Assembly: GCA_029237825.1 (NCBI GenBank)
Contig: JAQZBQ010000004.1
Location: 124,001 to 188,000, forward strand
DNA: 64,000 nucleotides
Reading direction: 5' to 3'
Origin: Bacteroidota bacterium
Lineage (GTDB): Bacteria > Bacteroidota > Bacteroidia > B-17B0 > Aurantibacillaceae
How positions within the stretch are numbered: the first letter of the stretch is position 1; every line of letters starts with the position of its first letter. The notes beneath the pieces were generated by a model. The model worked only from the letters and a program-made list of their open reading frames with translations. It searched no databases and was not told the origin of the DNA. A program made the translations under genes and the position numbers. Of the stretch, positions 16,547-25,701 are shown in pieces.

Positions 16547-18499
16547 GTGGCCAAACTATCCGTTGTTATTGTTAATTACAATGTCAAACACTTTATCGAG
16601 CAGTGTTTGTTCTCGGTATTGAAGGCGTCTGAAGGAATCAACACAGAGGTATTTGTTGTCGATAACAACTCAGTAGACGGTTCGGTTACGTTAATCAAGG
16701 AAAAGTTTCCTCAGATTCATCTCATTGTCAATAAAACCAATACTGGTTTCTCTGTTGCAAACAATCAGGCCCTCCGTTGTGCGACCGGAGATTACATTTT
16801 GTTACTTAACCCCGATACAGTTGTCCAGGAGGATACGTTCAAAAAAATTCTAAACTTTATGGACGCGCATCCTGACGCCGGAGGGTTAGGTGTAAAAATG
16901 CTAGACGGACAAGGAAACTTTGCGCCTGAGTCCAAACGGGGCCTTCCAACCCCCGCCGTCGCTTTTTATAAGATGTTTGGCTTCTCACGTCTTTTTCCAA
17001 AATCACGCCGTTTTGGTAAATACCATCTTTCATATTTACCCGAGAATGAAATTAACGAAATTGATGTGATTAGCGGAGCGTTCATGCTTATCCGAAAATC
17101 AGTACTTGATAAAATTGGGTTGCTAGATGAAACGTTTTTCATGTATGGCGAGGACATCGATCTTTCGTACAGGATAAAAAAAGCGGGTTATAAGAATTAT
17201 TATTTTCCTGATACACAGATCATACATTATAAAGGTGAAAGCACGAAACGAAGCAGTCTTAACTACGTTGTTATTTTTTACAGAGCCATGGCAATTTTTT
17301 CTAAGAAGCATTTTAGTGGTTCACATGCTTTTTGGTTCAACGCTTTAATACACCTTGCTATTTTTTTAAAAGCAGGGCTCGCACTATTATCGCGGTTTTT
17401 TAAGTCTTTCACAGTTCCTATTCTCGATTTTGGTATCATCACGCTTGGTTTATTTGCTATTAAAAATATATACCAACAAAATGCCGGACTTAATGGCGAG
17501 ATTTATTCTCAGAAATTACTAAATGTTGCATTCCCATTGTATGCCATTGCCTGGATTGTCATGGTATATTTCAACGGTGGTTATGATAAACCCGTTAAAC
17601 TATTAAAAGTCATCCGGGGCGTTTTGGTTGGGACGGTGTTTATTTTGTTAGGCTATTCGCTTTTGCCTGAATCACTCCGATTCTCCAGAGCCTTAATATT
17701 ATTAGGTACGAGTTGGGCAATGTTATGTTTTGTGTTTACACGTGTGTTGTTTCATTTGCTAAAGTTAAAATCATATAGCCTAAGCAGTGCTAAAACCAAG
17801 CGTATCGCCATCATTGGTGAGGAAGAAGAGTTTAACCGGGTTTCCAATTTGCTGGTTGATACACATGCTAACCCAGGTTTCGTTGGGTTTGTTAGTGCGG
17901 AAGTCAATGGTGTTCACCATCCGCATTATATTGGAAAAATCAATCAAATTGACGAAATTATTAAGGTGCACCAAATCAATGAAGTTATATTTTGCGCGAA
18001 AGATATCAGTTCCCAGTTCATCATCAACAATATGTTAACCCTTGTATCCAGTGGTGTGGACTTTAAAATTGCGCCTCCTGAAAGTTTATCCATCATTGGG
18101 AGTAATAACATTGATACAGCGGGTGATTTATATATCATTGATGTGAATAGCATTTCAAAATCCAAGAATCGCCGCAACAAACGGTTGCTCGATATTGCAG
18201 TTACCATACTTGTTATTTTTTTAAGTCCTTTTTTGTTAGGGATACAAGAAACCAGAAAAAATTATTTCGTGAATTGTTTTAATGTGCTTTTTGGATTTTA
18301 TTCATGGGTGGGTTACGGCAAACTATCCGATAAATCTTTACCGGAGATTAAACGATCGGTGCTGTCGCCATCCCTGCTGTTACCTGCTGATGCAGCCAAT
18401 GACAAGATTAAGCTCGCAAATTTACGTTATGCGAAAGATTACACAGTTGAAAAAGACCTGGTGTTAATCTGGAAGTGCCGAAAAAAATTGGGAATCTGA
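16547..18499 (+). CDS. GT2 glycosyltransferase fused to degenerate polyprenyl-sugar phosphotransferase region
   Basis: A 650-residue protein. Residues 1-240 are a GT2 family glycosyltransferase (VVIVNYNVKHFIEQCL, LLNPDTVV as the DxD-like site, MYGEDIDLSYRIKKAGY). Residues about 255-415 hold about five hydrophobic segments. Residues about 420-540 resemble the Rossmann-like domain of WcaJ-type enzymes (KRIAIIGEEEEFNRV). Then NKRLLDIAVTILVIFLSP matches the start of the sugar-phosphotransferase domain, but the catalytic stretch that normally follows (RxGxxGxxF...KFRxM) is missing. The C-terminus (YAKDYTVEKDLVLIWK) again looks like that family. It probably acts on a cell-surface glycan at the inner membrane, with the second half structural. 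GTG start; no suitable upstream ATG. Confidence 0.8.
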   Translation: MAKLSVVIVNYNVKHFIEQCLFSVLKASEGINTEVFVVDNNSVDGSVTLIKEKFPQIHLIVNKTNTGFSVANNQALRCATGDYILLLNPDTVVQEDTFKKILNFMDAHPDAGGLGVKMLDGQGNFAPESKRGLPTPAVAFYKMFGFSRLFPKSRRFGKYHLSYLPENEINEIDVISGAFMLIRKSVLDKIGLLDETFFMYGEDIDLSYRIKKAGYKNYYFPDTQIIHYKGESTKRSSLNYVVIFYRAMAIFSKKHFSGSHAFWFNALIHLAIFLKAGLALLSRFFKSFTVPILDFGIITLGLFAIKNIYQQNAGLNGEIYSQKLLNVAFPLYAIAWIVMVYFNGGYDKPVKLLKVIRGVLVGTVFILLGYSLLPESLRFSRALILLGTSWAMLCFVFTRVLFHLLKLKSYSLSSAKTKRIAIIGEEEEFNRVSNLLVDTHANPGFVGFVSAEVNGVHHPHYIGKINQIDEIIKVHQINEVIFCAKDISSQFIINNMLTLVSSGVDFKIAPPESLSIIGSNNIDTAGDLYIIDVNSISKSKNRRNKRLLDIAVTILVIFLSPFLLGIQETRKNYFVNCFNVLFGFYSWVGYGKLSDKSLPEIKRSVLSPSLLLPADAANDKIKLANLRYAKDYTVEKDLVLIWKCRKKLGI

Positions 18500-18533
18500 T
18501 CCTGTGTTCGTATTATATTTCCGTGGAAACCGG

Positions 18534-19505
18534 TTAAAATCCAAGTACCGATCGCACCAGCTTTATTTTTTCGCGTGCAATCGTTCTCGCTTTTTGTTCA
18601 CCAATCTGCAATTGCTTTTCAAGTTCGTTGGTATTATTCATTAAGCTCCAATAACGGTTTCGCTGCTTCTCAAATTTAGAAAGGATCATTTCGAACAGAG
18701 CGGTTTTTGCGTGGCCGTAGCCATAATTTCCTTTTAAATAGTTTTCACGCATTTCCGAAATTTGTTCAGCGTTTCCGAGTAACTGAAAAATTTTGAAAAC
18801 ATTACAAGTGTCAGGATCTTTTGGCTCTTCTAAAGTCTTAGCATCTGTTACGATACTCATCACTACTTTTTTCAAATCCTTGTCGGGTAAAAAAATATTG
18901 ATAAAGTTATTGTACGATTTACTCATTTTCTGGCCATCGATGCCGGGAACAATCATTACGGCTTCGTCGACTTTTGCCTCTGGTATAACAAATACATCGC
19001 TACTGTAATGTGAATTAAATTTCGAAGCTATATCACGTGTAATTTCGAGATGTTGAACCTGATCTTTTCCTACAGGAACAAAATGCGCATCGTATAATAT
19101 GATGTCGGCTGCCATGAGAACAGGGTAAGTAAATAGCCCGGAATTCACATCACTTAGCCTATCTGATTTATCCTTAAACGAATGAGCATTAGCCAGCATG
19201 GGGTAGGGCGTGAAGCAATTTAAATACCAGGTGAGTTCACATACTTCAGGTATACGACTCTGGCGGTAAAGCATGTTTTTTTCAATATCAAAATCAAATG
19301 CTAACCAGGTTGCTGCTACCGAATTGACGCTGTTGATTCGTTGTGTAGCTTCTTTTTGAGTGGTTAAAGAATGAAGATCCGCGATAAAAAATAAGGATTC
19401 GTTTCCCGGCTGTTCACTTAACTTAATTGCTGGCATTACGGCACCTAAAATGTTACCTAAGTGAGGAATGTTTGTGCTTTGTATACCGGTTAATATTCGA
19501 GACAT
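18534..19505 (-). CDS. trpS: Tryptophan--tRNA ligase
   Basis: A class I synthetase that charges tRNA-Trp. The HIGH-type motif is PHLGNILGA at the N-terminus and the KMSKS motif is exact (GQKMSKSYNN). FTYPVLMAADIILYDAHFVPVGKDQVQH is the Trp-pocket region. 323 residues is the normal size. It is 31 bp downstream of lpxA in the same direction and looks like the last gene of the lipid A operon. Confidence 0.97.
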   Translation of the reverse strand: MSRILTGIQSTNIPHLGNILGAVMPAIKLSEQPGNESLFFIADLHSLTTQKEATQRINSVNSVAATWLAFDFDIEKNMLYRQSRIPEVCELTWYLNCFTPYPMLANAHSFKDKSDRLSDVNSGLFTYPVLMAADIILYDAHFVPVGKDQVQHLEITRDIASKFNSHYSSDVFVIPEAKVDEAVMIVPGIDGQKMSKSYNNFINIFLPDKDLKKVVMSIVTDAKTLEEPKDPDTCNVFKIFQLLGNAEQISEMRENYLKGNYGYGHAKTALFEMILSKFEKQRNRYWSLMNNTNELEKQLQIGEQKARTIAREKIKLVRSVLGF

Positions 19506-19536
19506 AGTTTCGTGTAATGTGATTAACGTGGAGTTA

Positions 19537-20310
19537 TTAGATTCCTTTTACGATGCCGTCGCGGGATGCTTTAATGAAGGCAACAATTTGATTGCGTGTT
19601 TCAGAATCCGGAATTTCCTGCTCTACATGTTCGAGTGCGTTGGTAATATTGTGGCCTCTAACAAAAATCAAACGATAGATATCTTCTATCTGATTGATTT
19701 TTTCTTTTTCAAACCCCCGTCTTGAAAGTCCCACCGTGTTAACGCCAATGTATTGTAACGGTTCACGCGCTGCCCTGATATACGGCGGAACGTTTTTCCT
19801 GATTTGTGTGGCTGCAGCCAAAAAACTATGCGCGCCAATTACTGTAAATTGCTGCACAGCAGCGTACCCCTCAATAATTACAAAATCTTCAATGGTAACA
19901 TGTCCGGCCAATCCGACATAATTTGCCAGTATTACATTATTACCAATGATACAGTCGTGCGCAACATGAACATAGCCCATTAACAGGCAATTGTCTCCAA
20001 CAGAAGTAAGCATTCGATCGGCAGTACCCTTGTGTATGGTTACGTATTCACGAATGATGGTGTTGTTTCCAATAATAGTTTTTGCCTTTTCACCATTATA
20101 TTTCAGATCCTGAGAAACCACGCCTACCAAGGCGCCCGGGAAAATCTGGCAATTATTACCGATTGTTGTATCGGGATAAATAATGGCGTTGGGGTGAATG
20201 TAGGTATTGTCGCCAATACTAACATCCTCATAAACAGTGGCAAAAGGCTCTATTGTAACATTTTTACCGATTTTAGCTTTCGGACTAACATTTGCCAGTG
20301 GTGAAATCAT
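19537..20310 (-). CDS. lpxA: Acyl-ACP--UDP-N-acetylglucosamine O-acyltransferase
   Basis: First acylation step of lipid A synthesis: moves a 3-hydroxyacyl chain from ACP to the 3-OH of UDP-GlcNAc. The left-handed beta-helix hexapeptides run from residue 1 to about 190 (PKAKIGKNVTIEPFATV, SIGDNTYIHPNAIIYPD). The catalytic His sits in YVHVAHDCIIGN, and IREYVTIHKGTADR is the family signature. The helical C-terminus is about 190-257. 257 residues, full length. Sits between lpxC/fabZ (62 bp upstream) and trpS. Confidence 0.97.
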   Translation of the reverse strand: MISPLANVSPKAKIGKNVTIEPFATVYEDVSIGDNTYIHPNAIIYPDTTIGNNCQIFPGALVGVVSQDLKYNGEKAKTIIGNNTIIREYVTIHKGTADRMLTSVGDNCLLMGYVHVAHDCIIGNNVILANYVGLAGHVTIEDFVIIEGYAAVQQFTVIGAHSFLAAATQIRKNVPPYIRAAREPLQYIGVNTVGLSRRGFEKEKINQIEDIYRLIFVRGHNITNALEHVEQEIPDSETRNQIVAFIKASRDGIVKGI

Positions 20311-20372
20311 TATAGTATTTTCTAATTATTGTATTGGAGTTATTTTATATCACTTTGATACAAAACCCTCAA

Positions 20373-21803
20373 TTAAGCTAACTGCGTTTCGGCGGTTTTT
20401 ACTTCGTTTCCTTTTACTTTAACTATTTGTGCCATCATTTCACCTTCCATCACTGGCTTGTTATTTACATATGCTACACCGCGCATGTGGCAAATACCAC
20501 GGCGAATCGGTGTTACAAGGTTCAGACTGAAAACGAGTGTATCGCCGGGGATTACTTTTTGCTTGAATTTTACGTTGTCAATCTTAATAAAGTATGTCAG
20601 GTAATTTTCCGGATCAGGTACCGTTTTTAAAACCAGTACACCACCGCATTGTGCCATTGCTTCAATGATCAATACTCCCGGCATGACCGGGTTTTCCGGG
20701 AAATGGCCTTTAAAAAATTCTTCATTTAATGTTACATTTTTTATGCCGATGACATGTTGTTCGGATAATTCCATGATTTTATCAACTAATAACATGGGTT
20801 GACGGTGAGGTAACAATTTCATGATATCCATTGTATTTAACAAAGCTGGTTTGTTTAAATCAATTTTCGGATAATCTTTCTCAGCTTTCTGGATTTTTGC
20901 TAAGGCTTTTAATTTTTTTGCAAATGCCACATTTCCGGCATGACCTGGTAAAGCAGCAAGCACATGAATTTTCATAGGCTTTCCAACCAACGCTAAATCA
21001 CCCACAATATCCAGGAGTTTATGGCGTGCAGGCTCATTAAAGAAACGTAATCTGGTATTGTTTAATACACCTTTTCCTTTTACCTCTACATCCGGTTTAT
21101 TAAAAACCTTACGCAGGTGATTTAATTTTTCTTCCGGAATTTCGCTGTCCACTAAAACAATTGCATTGTCCATATCACCACCTTTAATCAGGTTATGAGA
21201 AATCAACGCTTCGAGTTCTCTTAAGAAAACAAATGTTCGGCAGGGAGCAATTTCTTCTTTGAACTGGCCAATGTTATACATGGAAGCGTGTTGAGTTCCT
21301 AATACTTCGCTACCGTAATCTACCATAACCGTGATGCGGAATTCATCCTGAGGCACAGCGAGCATTTCAACTTTTTTCACCGGGTCTTCGTAAGTCAGAT
21401 TTTCTGTCAATTCGTAATAGTCACGAAATGCTTCCTGTTCTACACTTCCTGCGGTTTCAAGTATCTCTATAAATTTAAGGGAGCTTCCATCCATTATGGG
21501 CATTTCAGGACCGGTAACCTGGATAAGGCAGTTGTCGATGTTCATCCCAACAAGGGCTGCCAATACATGTTCAGTTGTATGAACACGCGCGCCATTTTGT
21601 TCTAAGGTTGTTCCTCTTGAAGTGTCAACAACCAAATCACAATCCGCGTCAATGGTTGGTTGTCCTTCAACATCCATGCGCTGAAATTTATACCAATGAT
21701 TTTCCGGTGCCGGATTAAACGTTAATGTAACAGGCGCTCCGGTGTGAAGGCCTTTACCAGAAATTGACACTGCTCTTTGAATTGTTCTTTGCTTATCAGC
21801 CAT
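20373..21803 (-). CDS. lpxC/fabZ: LpxC-FabZ fusion: UDP-acyl-GlcNAc deacetylase / 3-hydroxyacyl-ACP dehydratase
   Basis: One 476-residue chain with two enzymes. Residues 1 to about 310 are LpxC, the zinc deacetylase that commits to lipid A: zinc ligands in HTTEHVLAAL and HKLLDIVGD, and GKGLHTG at the N-terminus. Residues about 325-465 are FabZ, which dehydrates 3-hydroxyacyl-ACP in fatty acid synthesis: LLPHRQPMLLVDKI and GHFPENPVMPGVLIIEAMAQ with catalytic His and Glu. Both sites are complete. The fusion is characteristic of Bacteroidota. It may set the balance between lipid A and phospholipid, since both use 3-hydroxyacyl-ACP. Confidence 0.98.
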   Translation of the reverse strand: MADKQRTIQRAVSISGKGLHTGAPVTLTFNPAPENHWYKFQRMDVEGQPTIDADCDLVVDTSRGTTLEQNGARVHTTEHVLAALVGMNIDNCLIQVTGPEMPIMDGSSLKFIEILETAGSVEQEAFRDYYELTENLTYEDPVKKVEMLAVPQDEFRITVMVDYGSEVLGTQHASMYNIGQFKEEIAPCRTFVFLRELEALISHNLIKGGDMDNAIVLVDSEIPEEKLNHLRKVFNKPDVEVKGKGVLNNTRLRFFNEPARHKLLDIVGDLALVGKPMKIHVLAALPGHAGNVAFAKKLKALAKIQKAEKDYPKIDLNKPALLNTMDIMKLLPHRQPMLLVDKIMELSEQHVIGIKNVTLNEEFFKGHFPENPVMPGVLIIEAMAQCGGVLVLKTVPDPENYLTYFIKIDNVKFKQKVIPGDTLVFSLNLVTPIRRGICHMRGVAYVNNKPVMEGEMMAQIVKVKGNEVKTAETQLA

Positions 21804-21892
21804 TTTTTTATTGGTTCAGTCTGCGGAAACAGACATTTTTAGTTCATGATTAATGCATATATACGATTAGTCGCATATGCACCAACGCTTAT

Positions 21893-22921
21893 TTATTTTA
21901 ATTTATTTTCTACTTCCTTAATACGGTCGTTCAACTTAGGCAAATTGCGAAATAGTACGTAGCTTCTTCTAAATTCACCAAGTGGGAACGAAGGAGATCC
22001 CTGAACAATTTCATTTTCTTTTTCAATGGACGCGCCAACGCCAGCCTGGCCGGCAATTTTAACGCCATTTGCTATTTTAATATGGCCCACAATTCCTACC
22101 TGCGCTGCAATCATTACATTCTTTCCAACTTTTGTCGACCCGGCTACACCAGAAAGACCTGCAATTACGGTATTGTCACCAACTTCAACATTATGAGCAA
22201 TCTGCACCAGATTATCAAGCTTAACACCCTTGCGTAATATCGTTGAGCCAAGAGTAGCACGGTCAATGGAGCAATTTGATCCAATTTCTACATTGTCTTC
22301 AATCACCACTTTACCAATCTGGGGAACTTTGGCAAACTCCTTCCCGTCCTGCGGAGCAAATCCAAAGCCATCGCTTCCTATCACTGTGCCTGAATGCACG
22401 GTGACATTATTCCCTATTTTACATTCGTGATAAACTTTAACTCCTGAAAATAAGGTAGTATTATCACCAACAGTACAATTGTCACCAATATAAACGTGCG
22501 GATAAATTTTTGTATTATTTCCAATTTTTACATTTTGCCCGATGTACGCAAAGGCGCCTATATAACAATCGGTACCGTATTTCGCGTTTTCACTTATGTA
22601 AGATGGTTGTTCGATACCGGTTTTGTTGCCTTTAAACTGATTATACATTTCCAGTAGCGTAGCAAAACTTGCATAGGAATCGTCCACACGAATTAATGTG
22701 CAGGAAGGTTTTACCGGTTTGTCAAGCACAAGTGATTTGTTCACAATCACTATGCTAGCGTCGGTATCGTAAATATAATTAGTGTATTTGGGATTTGCCA
22801 AAAACGAGAGTGTACCGGTAACGCCTTCTTCAATTTTAGAAAGGTTAGATACCGCCGTGTTTTCATTCCCTTCCACGGTTCCTCCTAACAAGGCCGCTAT
22901 TTGTGCTGCAGAAAATTCCAT
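21893..22921 (-). CDS. lpxD: UDP-3-O-(3-hydroxyacyl)glucosamine N-acyltransferase
   Basis: Third step of lipid A synthesis: N-acylates UDP-3-O-acylglucosamine. The N-terminal uridine-binding domain (about 1-100, [14 protein letters not shown]) is followed by a hexapeptide beta-helix ([20 protein letters not shown]). The catalytic His is in [12 protein letters not shown], and the C-terminal helix carries [18 protein letters not shown]. 342 residues is normal. First gene of lpxD-lpxC/fabZ-lpxA-trpS, with its own strong promoter only 4 bp before the ATG. Confidence 0.97.
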   Translation of the reverse strand: MEFSAAQIAALLGGTVEGNENTAVSNLSKIEEGVTGTLSFLANPKYTNYIYDTDASIVIVNKSLVLDKPVKPSCTLIRVDDSYASFATLLEMYNQFKGNKTGIEQPSYISENAKYGTDCYIGAFAYIGQNVKIGNNTKIYPHVYIGDNCTVGDNTTLFSGVKVYHECKIGNNVTVHSGTVIGSDGFGFAPQDGKEFAKVPQIGKVVIEDNVEIGSNCSIDRATLGSTILRKGVKLDNLVQIAHNVEVGDNTVIAGLSGVAGSTKVGKNVMIAAQVGIVGHIKIANGVKIAGQAGVGASIEKENEIVQGSPSFPLGEFRRSYVLFRNLPKLNDRIKEVENKLK

Positions 22922-22925
22922 CTCT

Positions 22926-22955
22926 CAAATATAGAGTTTTTCTGTAAAAAGACAA
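22926..22955 (-). promoter_or_regulatory. Promoter TTG-N19-TATATTTG, apparently leaderless lpxD mRNA
   Basis: On the minus strand, TTG (complement 22953-22955), 19 bp, then exact TATATTTG (complement 22926-22933). Four bases separate the box from the ATG at 22921, so transcription should begin at or next to the start codon. Confidence 0.65.
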
Positions 22956-23073
22956 TGATTTGTACGCTTTAAAGAGCCAATTGATTTTGACAAAAATGGG
23001 TGCGTTCCCGGCTCATGAAAAATAGGATTTAACGCTTTGGAGGTTTCATCTGAATTCATAAAGGCGAACCATT

Positions 23074-23769
23074 TTAGTTGGCTTTAGCGAAATACTTTGT
23101 ATCAAACTCTTTAATAATTAGATCTTGTTTTCGGATAGAAGCTTTGAGCCATTCAATATAGATTTCACTTTTTTCTTCCTCCGTTAATCCATAGTTCGGA
23201 ATTTCTTTTCGTATTCTTGAACTCAAATGATACATACACAAAGCCGCGCAAACACTGATGTTAAAACTTTCAGTAAAACCATACATCGGTAGCTTCACAA
23301 ATTCATCGGCGTTTTCTTCCACATCTTTACTGATTCCGGTTAATTCGGTTCCGAATACCAGGGCAAAAGGCTTTGAAATGTCGAGTTCATCTAAGGATAC
23401 ACTATTTTTGTGCAATGAGGTTGCTACAATTTTATAACCCTTGCTTTTTAAATCACTGAGGCATGCCTGTGTATTATTTTCAAATTTTTGAAAGCGGTTA
23501 AGTGTCAGCCATTGTGTTGAACCCATTGAAACGTCCTCACTGATTTTATATTTATTACGGTTTTCAATAAAATTAGTCGTTTGGATACCAAAAATATCTG
23601 CACTTCGTAATACGGCACTGAAATTATGCGTTTGATAAACGTCTTCCAGCACAAGCGTCATGTGATTGGTTCTTTCTTTTAATACCTCATACAATCTTCC
23701 TCTCCTGCGTTCACTTACAAATCCTTCAAGGTAAGCGGTAAGGGCATTTTTATAGGCTAAATCAGACAT
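23074..23769 (-). CDS. TrmH-family (SPOUT) RNA 2'-O-methyltransferase
   Basis: A 231-residue SpoU/TrmH methyltransferase, closest in layout to the enzyme that makes Gm18 in tRNA. It shows the three SPOUT motifs: motif 1 in THNFSAVLRSADIFGI, motif 2 in FALVFGTELTGIS, and motif 3 in ESFNISVCAALCMYHLSSRI, which builds the trefoil knot. SAM is the donor and the protein should act as a dimer in the cytoplasm. rRNA targets are also possible, so I leave out a symbol. It is a single gene with a -7 box 4 bp before its ATG. Confidence 0.88.
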   Translation of the reverse strand: MSDLAYKNALTAYLEGFVSERRRGRLYEVLKERTNHMTLVLEDVYQTHNFSAVLRSADIFGIQTTNFIENRNKYKISEDVSMGSTQWLTLNRFQKFENNTQACLSDLKSKGYKIVATSLHKNSVSLDELDISKPFALVFGTELTGISKDVEENADEFVKLPMYGFTESFNISVCAALCMYHLSSRIRKEIPNYGLTEEEKSEIYIEWLKASIRKQDLIIKEFDTKYFAKAN

Positions 23770-23773
23770 CTCG

Positions 23774-23781
23774 CAAAGATA
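23774..23781 (-). promoter_or_regulatory. -7 element TATCTTTG next to the TrmH-like start codon
   Basis: An exact TAnnTTTG box on the minus strand separated from the ATG at 23769 by only four bases. A leaderless transcript is likely. No TTG was found at the -33 distance. Confidence 0.55.
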
Positions 23782-23880
23782 GACTTTTTATATAAACCCG
23801 CTAAATAACCTTTTAAGGGTGGTTCCGCTAGTCTAAAATCGTTAAATTTTACGTACATTCGCACAAAATAAACAACACTA

Positions 23881-25635
23881 ATGAGTAGAGATAGTCAAGG
23901 ACCTAGAAGAACATTTTCAAAAGGAGGTTCATCCGATTTTAATAAAAGAAAATCATTTTCAAGTTCTGAAAAACCAAAACGAACATATAAATCATCCGGT
24001 AACGAAGGGTCTTCTTACAAAAAGAAGGACGGAGATTCAGCCGAAAAACGTAGTTATTCAAAAAAGGAGAGTTCAGAAAGCCGGCCGCGTAAAACTTATG
24101 GAGGTTCTGAAAAATCAGGTGAAAAAAGAACATACGGGAAACGACTGGACGGCAGTTTCCGATCAAAATCGAGCAGCGGTTATGGTTCAGACGAAAAACG
24201 TTCCTATACTAAAAGGGAAAATTCGGACGATAAGCCACGCAGAAGATCAGGAGATAGTGAAGGAAAGGCATTTGTAAAACGGGCGGATGGAAAATACGAG
24301 AGTGCCAGTCCGCGTAAGAGTTATGATGACGGTGAAAAACGTTCATATACAAAAAGAGATAGTTCGGAAGAAAGACCTCGCAGAAGCTCAGGCGACGGAG
24401 AAAGAAAACCATTTGTGAAACGTGAAGACGGGAAGTACGAAAGTGCAGGACCGCGCAAAACTTATGGAGAGGGAGAAAAACGTTCCTATACAAAAAGAGA
24501 TAGTTCAGAAGAAAGACCTCGCAGAAGTTCAGAAGATGGCGAAAGAAAGCCATTTGTGAAACGTGAAGACGGTAAGTACGAAAGTGCGGGTCCGCGCAAA
24601 AGTTATGGAGATGGAGAAAAACGTTCATATACAAAAAGAGATAGTTCAGAAGAAAGGCCACGTAGAAGTTCAGGCGATGGAGAGAGAAAACCATTTGTAA
24701 AACGTGAGGATGGCAAATATGAAGGTTCTGGTCCACGTAAAAGTTACGACGATAAAGAAAAACGATCTTATTCAAAGAAGGAAGATTCAGGTAAATCTAA
24801 AAAGAGCTTCGAGAGAAGGGACTTTGACAAACCTTATGAGCCAAAATTATCCAAATCAGAAAAAATAGTTGAAAAATCAAAAAAAGCAGGTCCATCTAAA
24901 ACATCTGATCAGCAGAATGTTTCCGATGACGCGATTCGTTTAAACCGGTATGTAGCCAATGCAGGAATTTGCTCGCGTCGGGAAGCCGATGTATTGATTG
25001 CAACGGGTGTAGTAACCGTAAACGGTAAAATTGTTACCGAAATGGGTTATAAGGTAAATCCTACAGATGTTGTAACTTATGGTGGCGTACCTATTAAAAA
25101 TGAAGTAAAGAAATACCTCATCCTGAATAAGCCAAAAGATTACATTACCACAATGGATGATCCGGAAGAAAGGAAAACTGTTATGGAATTGGTTCGTAAA
25201 GCCTGCAAGGAACGTTTGTACCCGGTGGGACGTTTAGACAGAAATACAACAGGGTTATTACTTTTCACTAATGACGGTGACTTAACCGCGAAATTAACCC
25301 ATCCAAAATTTGAAGTACGTAAAGTGTATCATGTTACCCTTGATAAGAAAATGACCACGGAAGATTACAGAACCTTATGCGAAGGGGTTGAGCTTGCCGA
25401 TGGTTTTATTAAGCCAGATGCTGTGGAGTTTGTAGGTGCAGGTAAGTTTGAATTAGGTGTTGAGATACATAGTGGTAAGAATCGTATTGTAAGGCGGATG
25501 TTCGAGCATTTGGGTTACGAAGTTATAAAACTGGATAGAGTTGCTTTCGCTGGAATTACGAAGAAAGATTTACCGCGTGCGAAATACCGTTTTTTAACTG
25601 AAAAGGAAATTGCATTTTTAAAAATGCTGGGTTAA
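23881..25635 (+). CDS. RluB/RsuA-type pseudouridine synthase with repeated basic N-terminal extension
   Basis: The C-terminal half (about 350-584) is a pseudouridine synthase acting on rRNA. It has an S4 RNA-binding domain (IRLNRYVANAGICSRREADVL), the catalytic motif GRLDRNTTGLLLFTNDGD with the essential Asp, and EIHSGKNRIVRRMFEHLGYEV. The N-terminal 345 residues are disordered and rich in Lys, Arg, Ser, Glu and Gly. They contain four tandem 47-residue units (EKRSYTKRDSSEERPRRSS, then DGERKPFVKREDGKYESAGP). Relatives in other phyla have about 240-300 residues. The tail likely binds RNA or the ribosome by charge. The plus-strand gene starts 111 bp from the divergent TrmH-like gene. Confidence 0.93.
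   Translation: MSRDSQGPRRTFSKGGSSDFNKRKSFSSSEKPKRTYKSSGNEGSSYKKKDGDSAEKRSYSKKESSESRPRKTYGGSEKSGEKRTYGKRLDGSFRSKSSSGYGSDEKRSYTKRENSDDKPRRRSGDSEGKAFVKRADGKYESASPRKSYDDGEKRSYTKRDSSEERPRRSSGDGERKPFVKREDGKYESAGPRKTYGEGEKRSYTKRDSSEERPRRSSEDGERKPFVKREDGKYESAGPRKSYGDGEKRSYTKRDSSEERPRRSSGDGERKPFVKREDGKYEGSGPRKSYDDKEKRSYSKKEDSGKSKKSFERRDFDKPYEPKLSKSEKIVEKSKKAGPSKTSDQQNVSDDAIRLNRYVANAGICSRREADVLIATGVVTVNGKIVTEMGYKVNPTDVVTYGGVPIKNEVKKYLILNKPKDYITTMDDPEERKTVMELVRKACKERLYPVGRLDRNTTGLLLFTNDGDLTAKLTHPKFEVRKVYHVTLDKKMTTEDYRTLCEGVELADGFIKPDAVEFVGAGKFELGVEIHSGKNRIVRRMFEHLGYEVIKLDRVAFAGITKKDLPRAKYRFLTEKEIAFLKMLG
24193..24756 (+). repeat. Four tandem 141-bp repeats inside the pseudouridine synthase gene
   Basis: Units begin at 24193, 24334, 24475 and 24616, each opening with the codons for EKRSY. 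A partial fifth starts at 24757. The spacing is exactly 141 bp (47 codons), so gain or loss of a unit keeps the frame. The middle two are the most alike. Confidence 0.92.
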
Positions 25636-25673
25636 ATAACGAACAAAAATTAGCCGGGTTAGGCGGACAGGAA

Positions 25674-25695
25674 TTTTTAAATGGTTTTTAAATGG
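25674..25695 (+). repeat. Perfect 11-bp tandem duplication upstream of the ArsC/Spx-like gene
   Basis: TTTTTAAATGG occurs twice in direct succession, ending 6 bp before the ATG at 25702. It may alter the ribosome-binding region; each copy contains an out-of-frame ATG. Confidence 0.6.
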
Positions 25696-25701
25696 TAGAT
25701 A

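Noticed and set aside
24209-24775. Long open frame on the minus strand opposite the RluB repeats
   Set aside because: It is a shadow of the repetitive plus-strand coding region. The predicted peptide is low complexity, has no start context and no family match.
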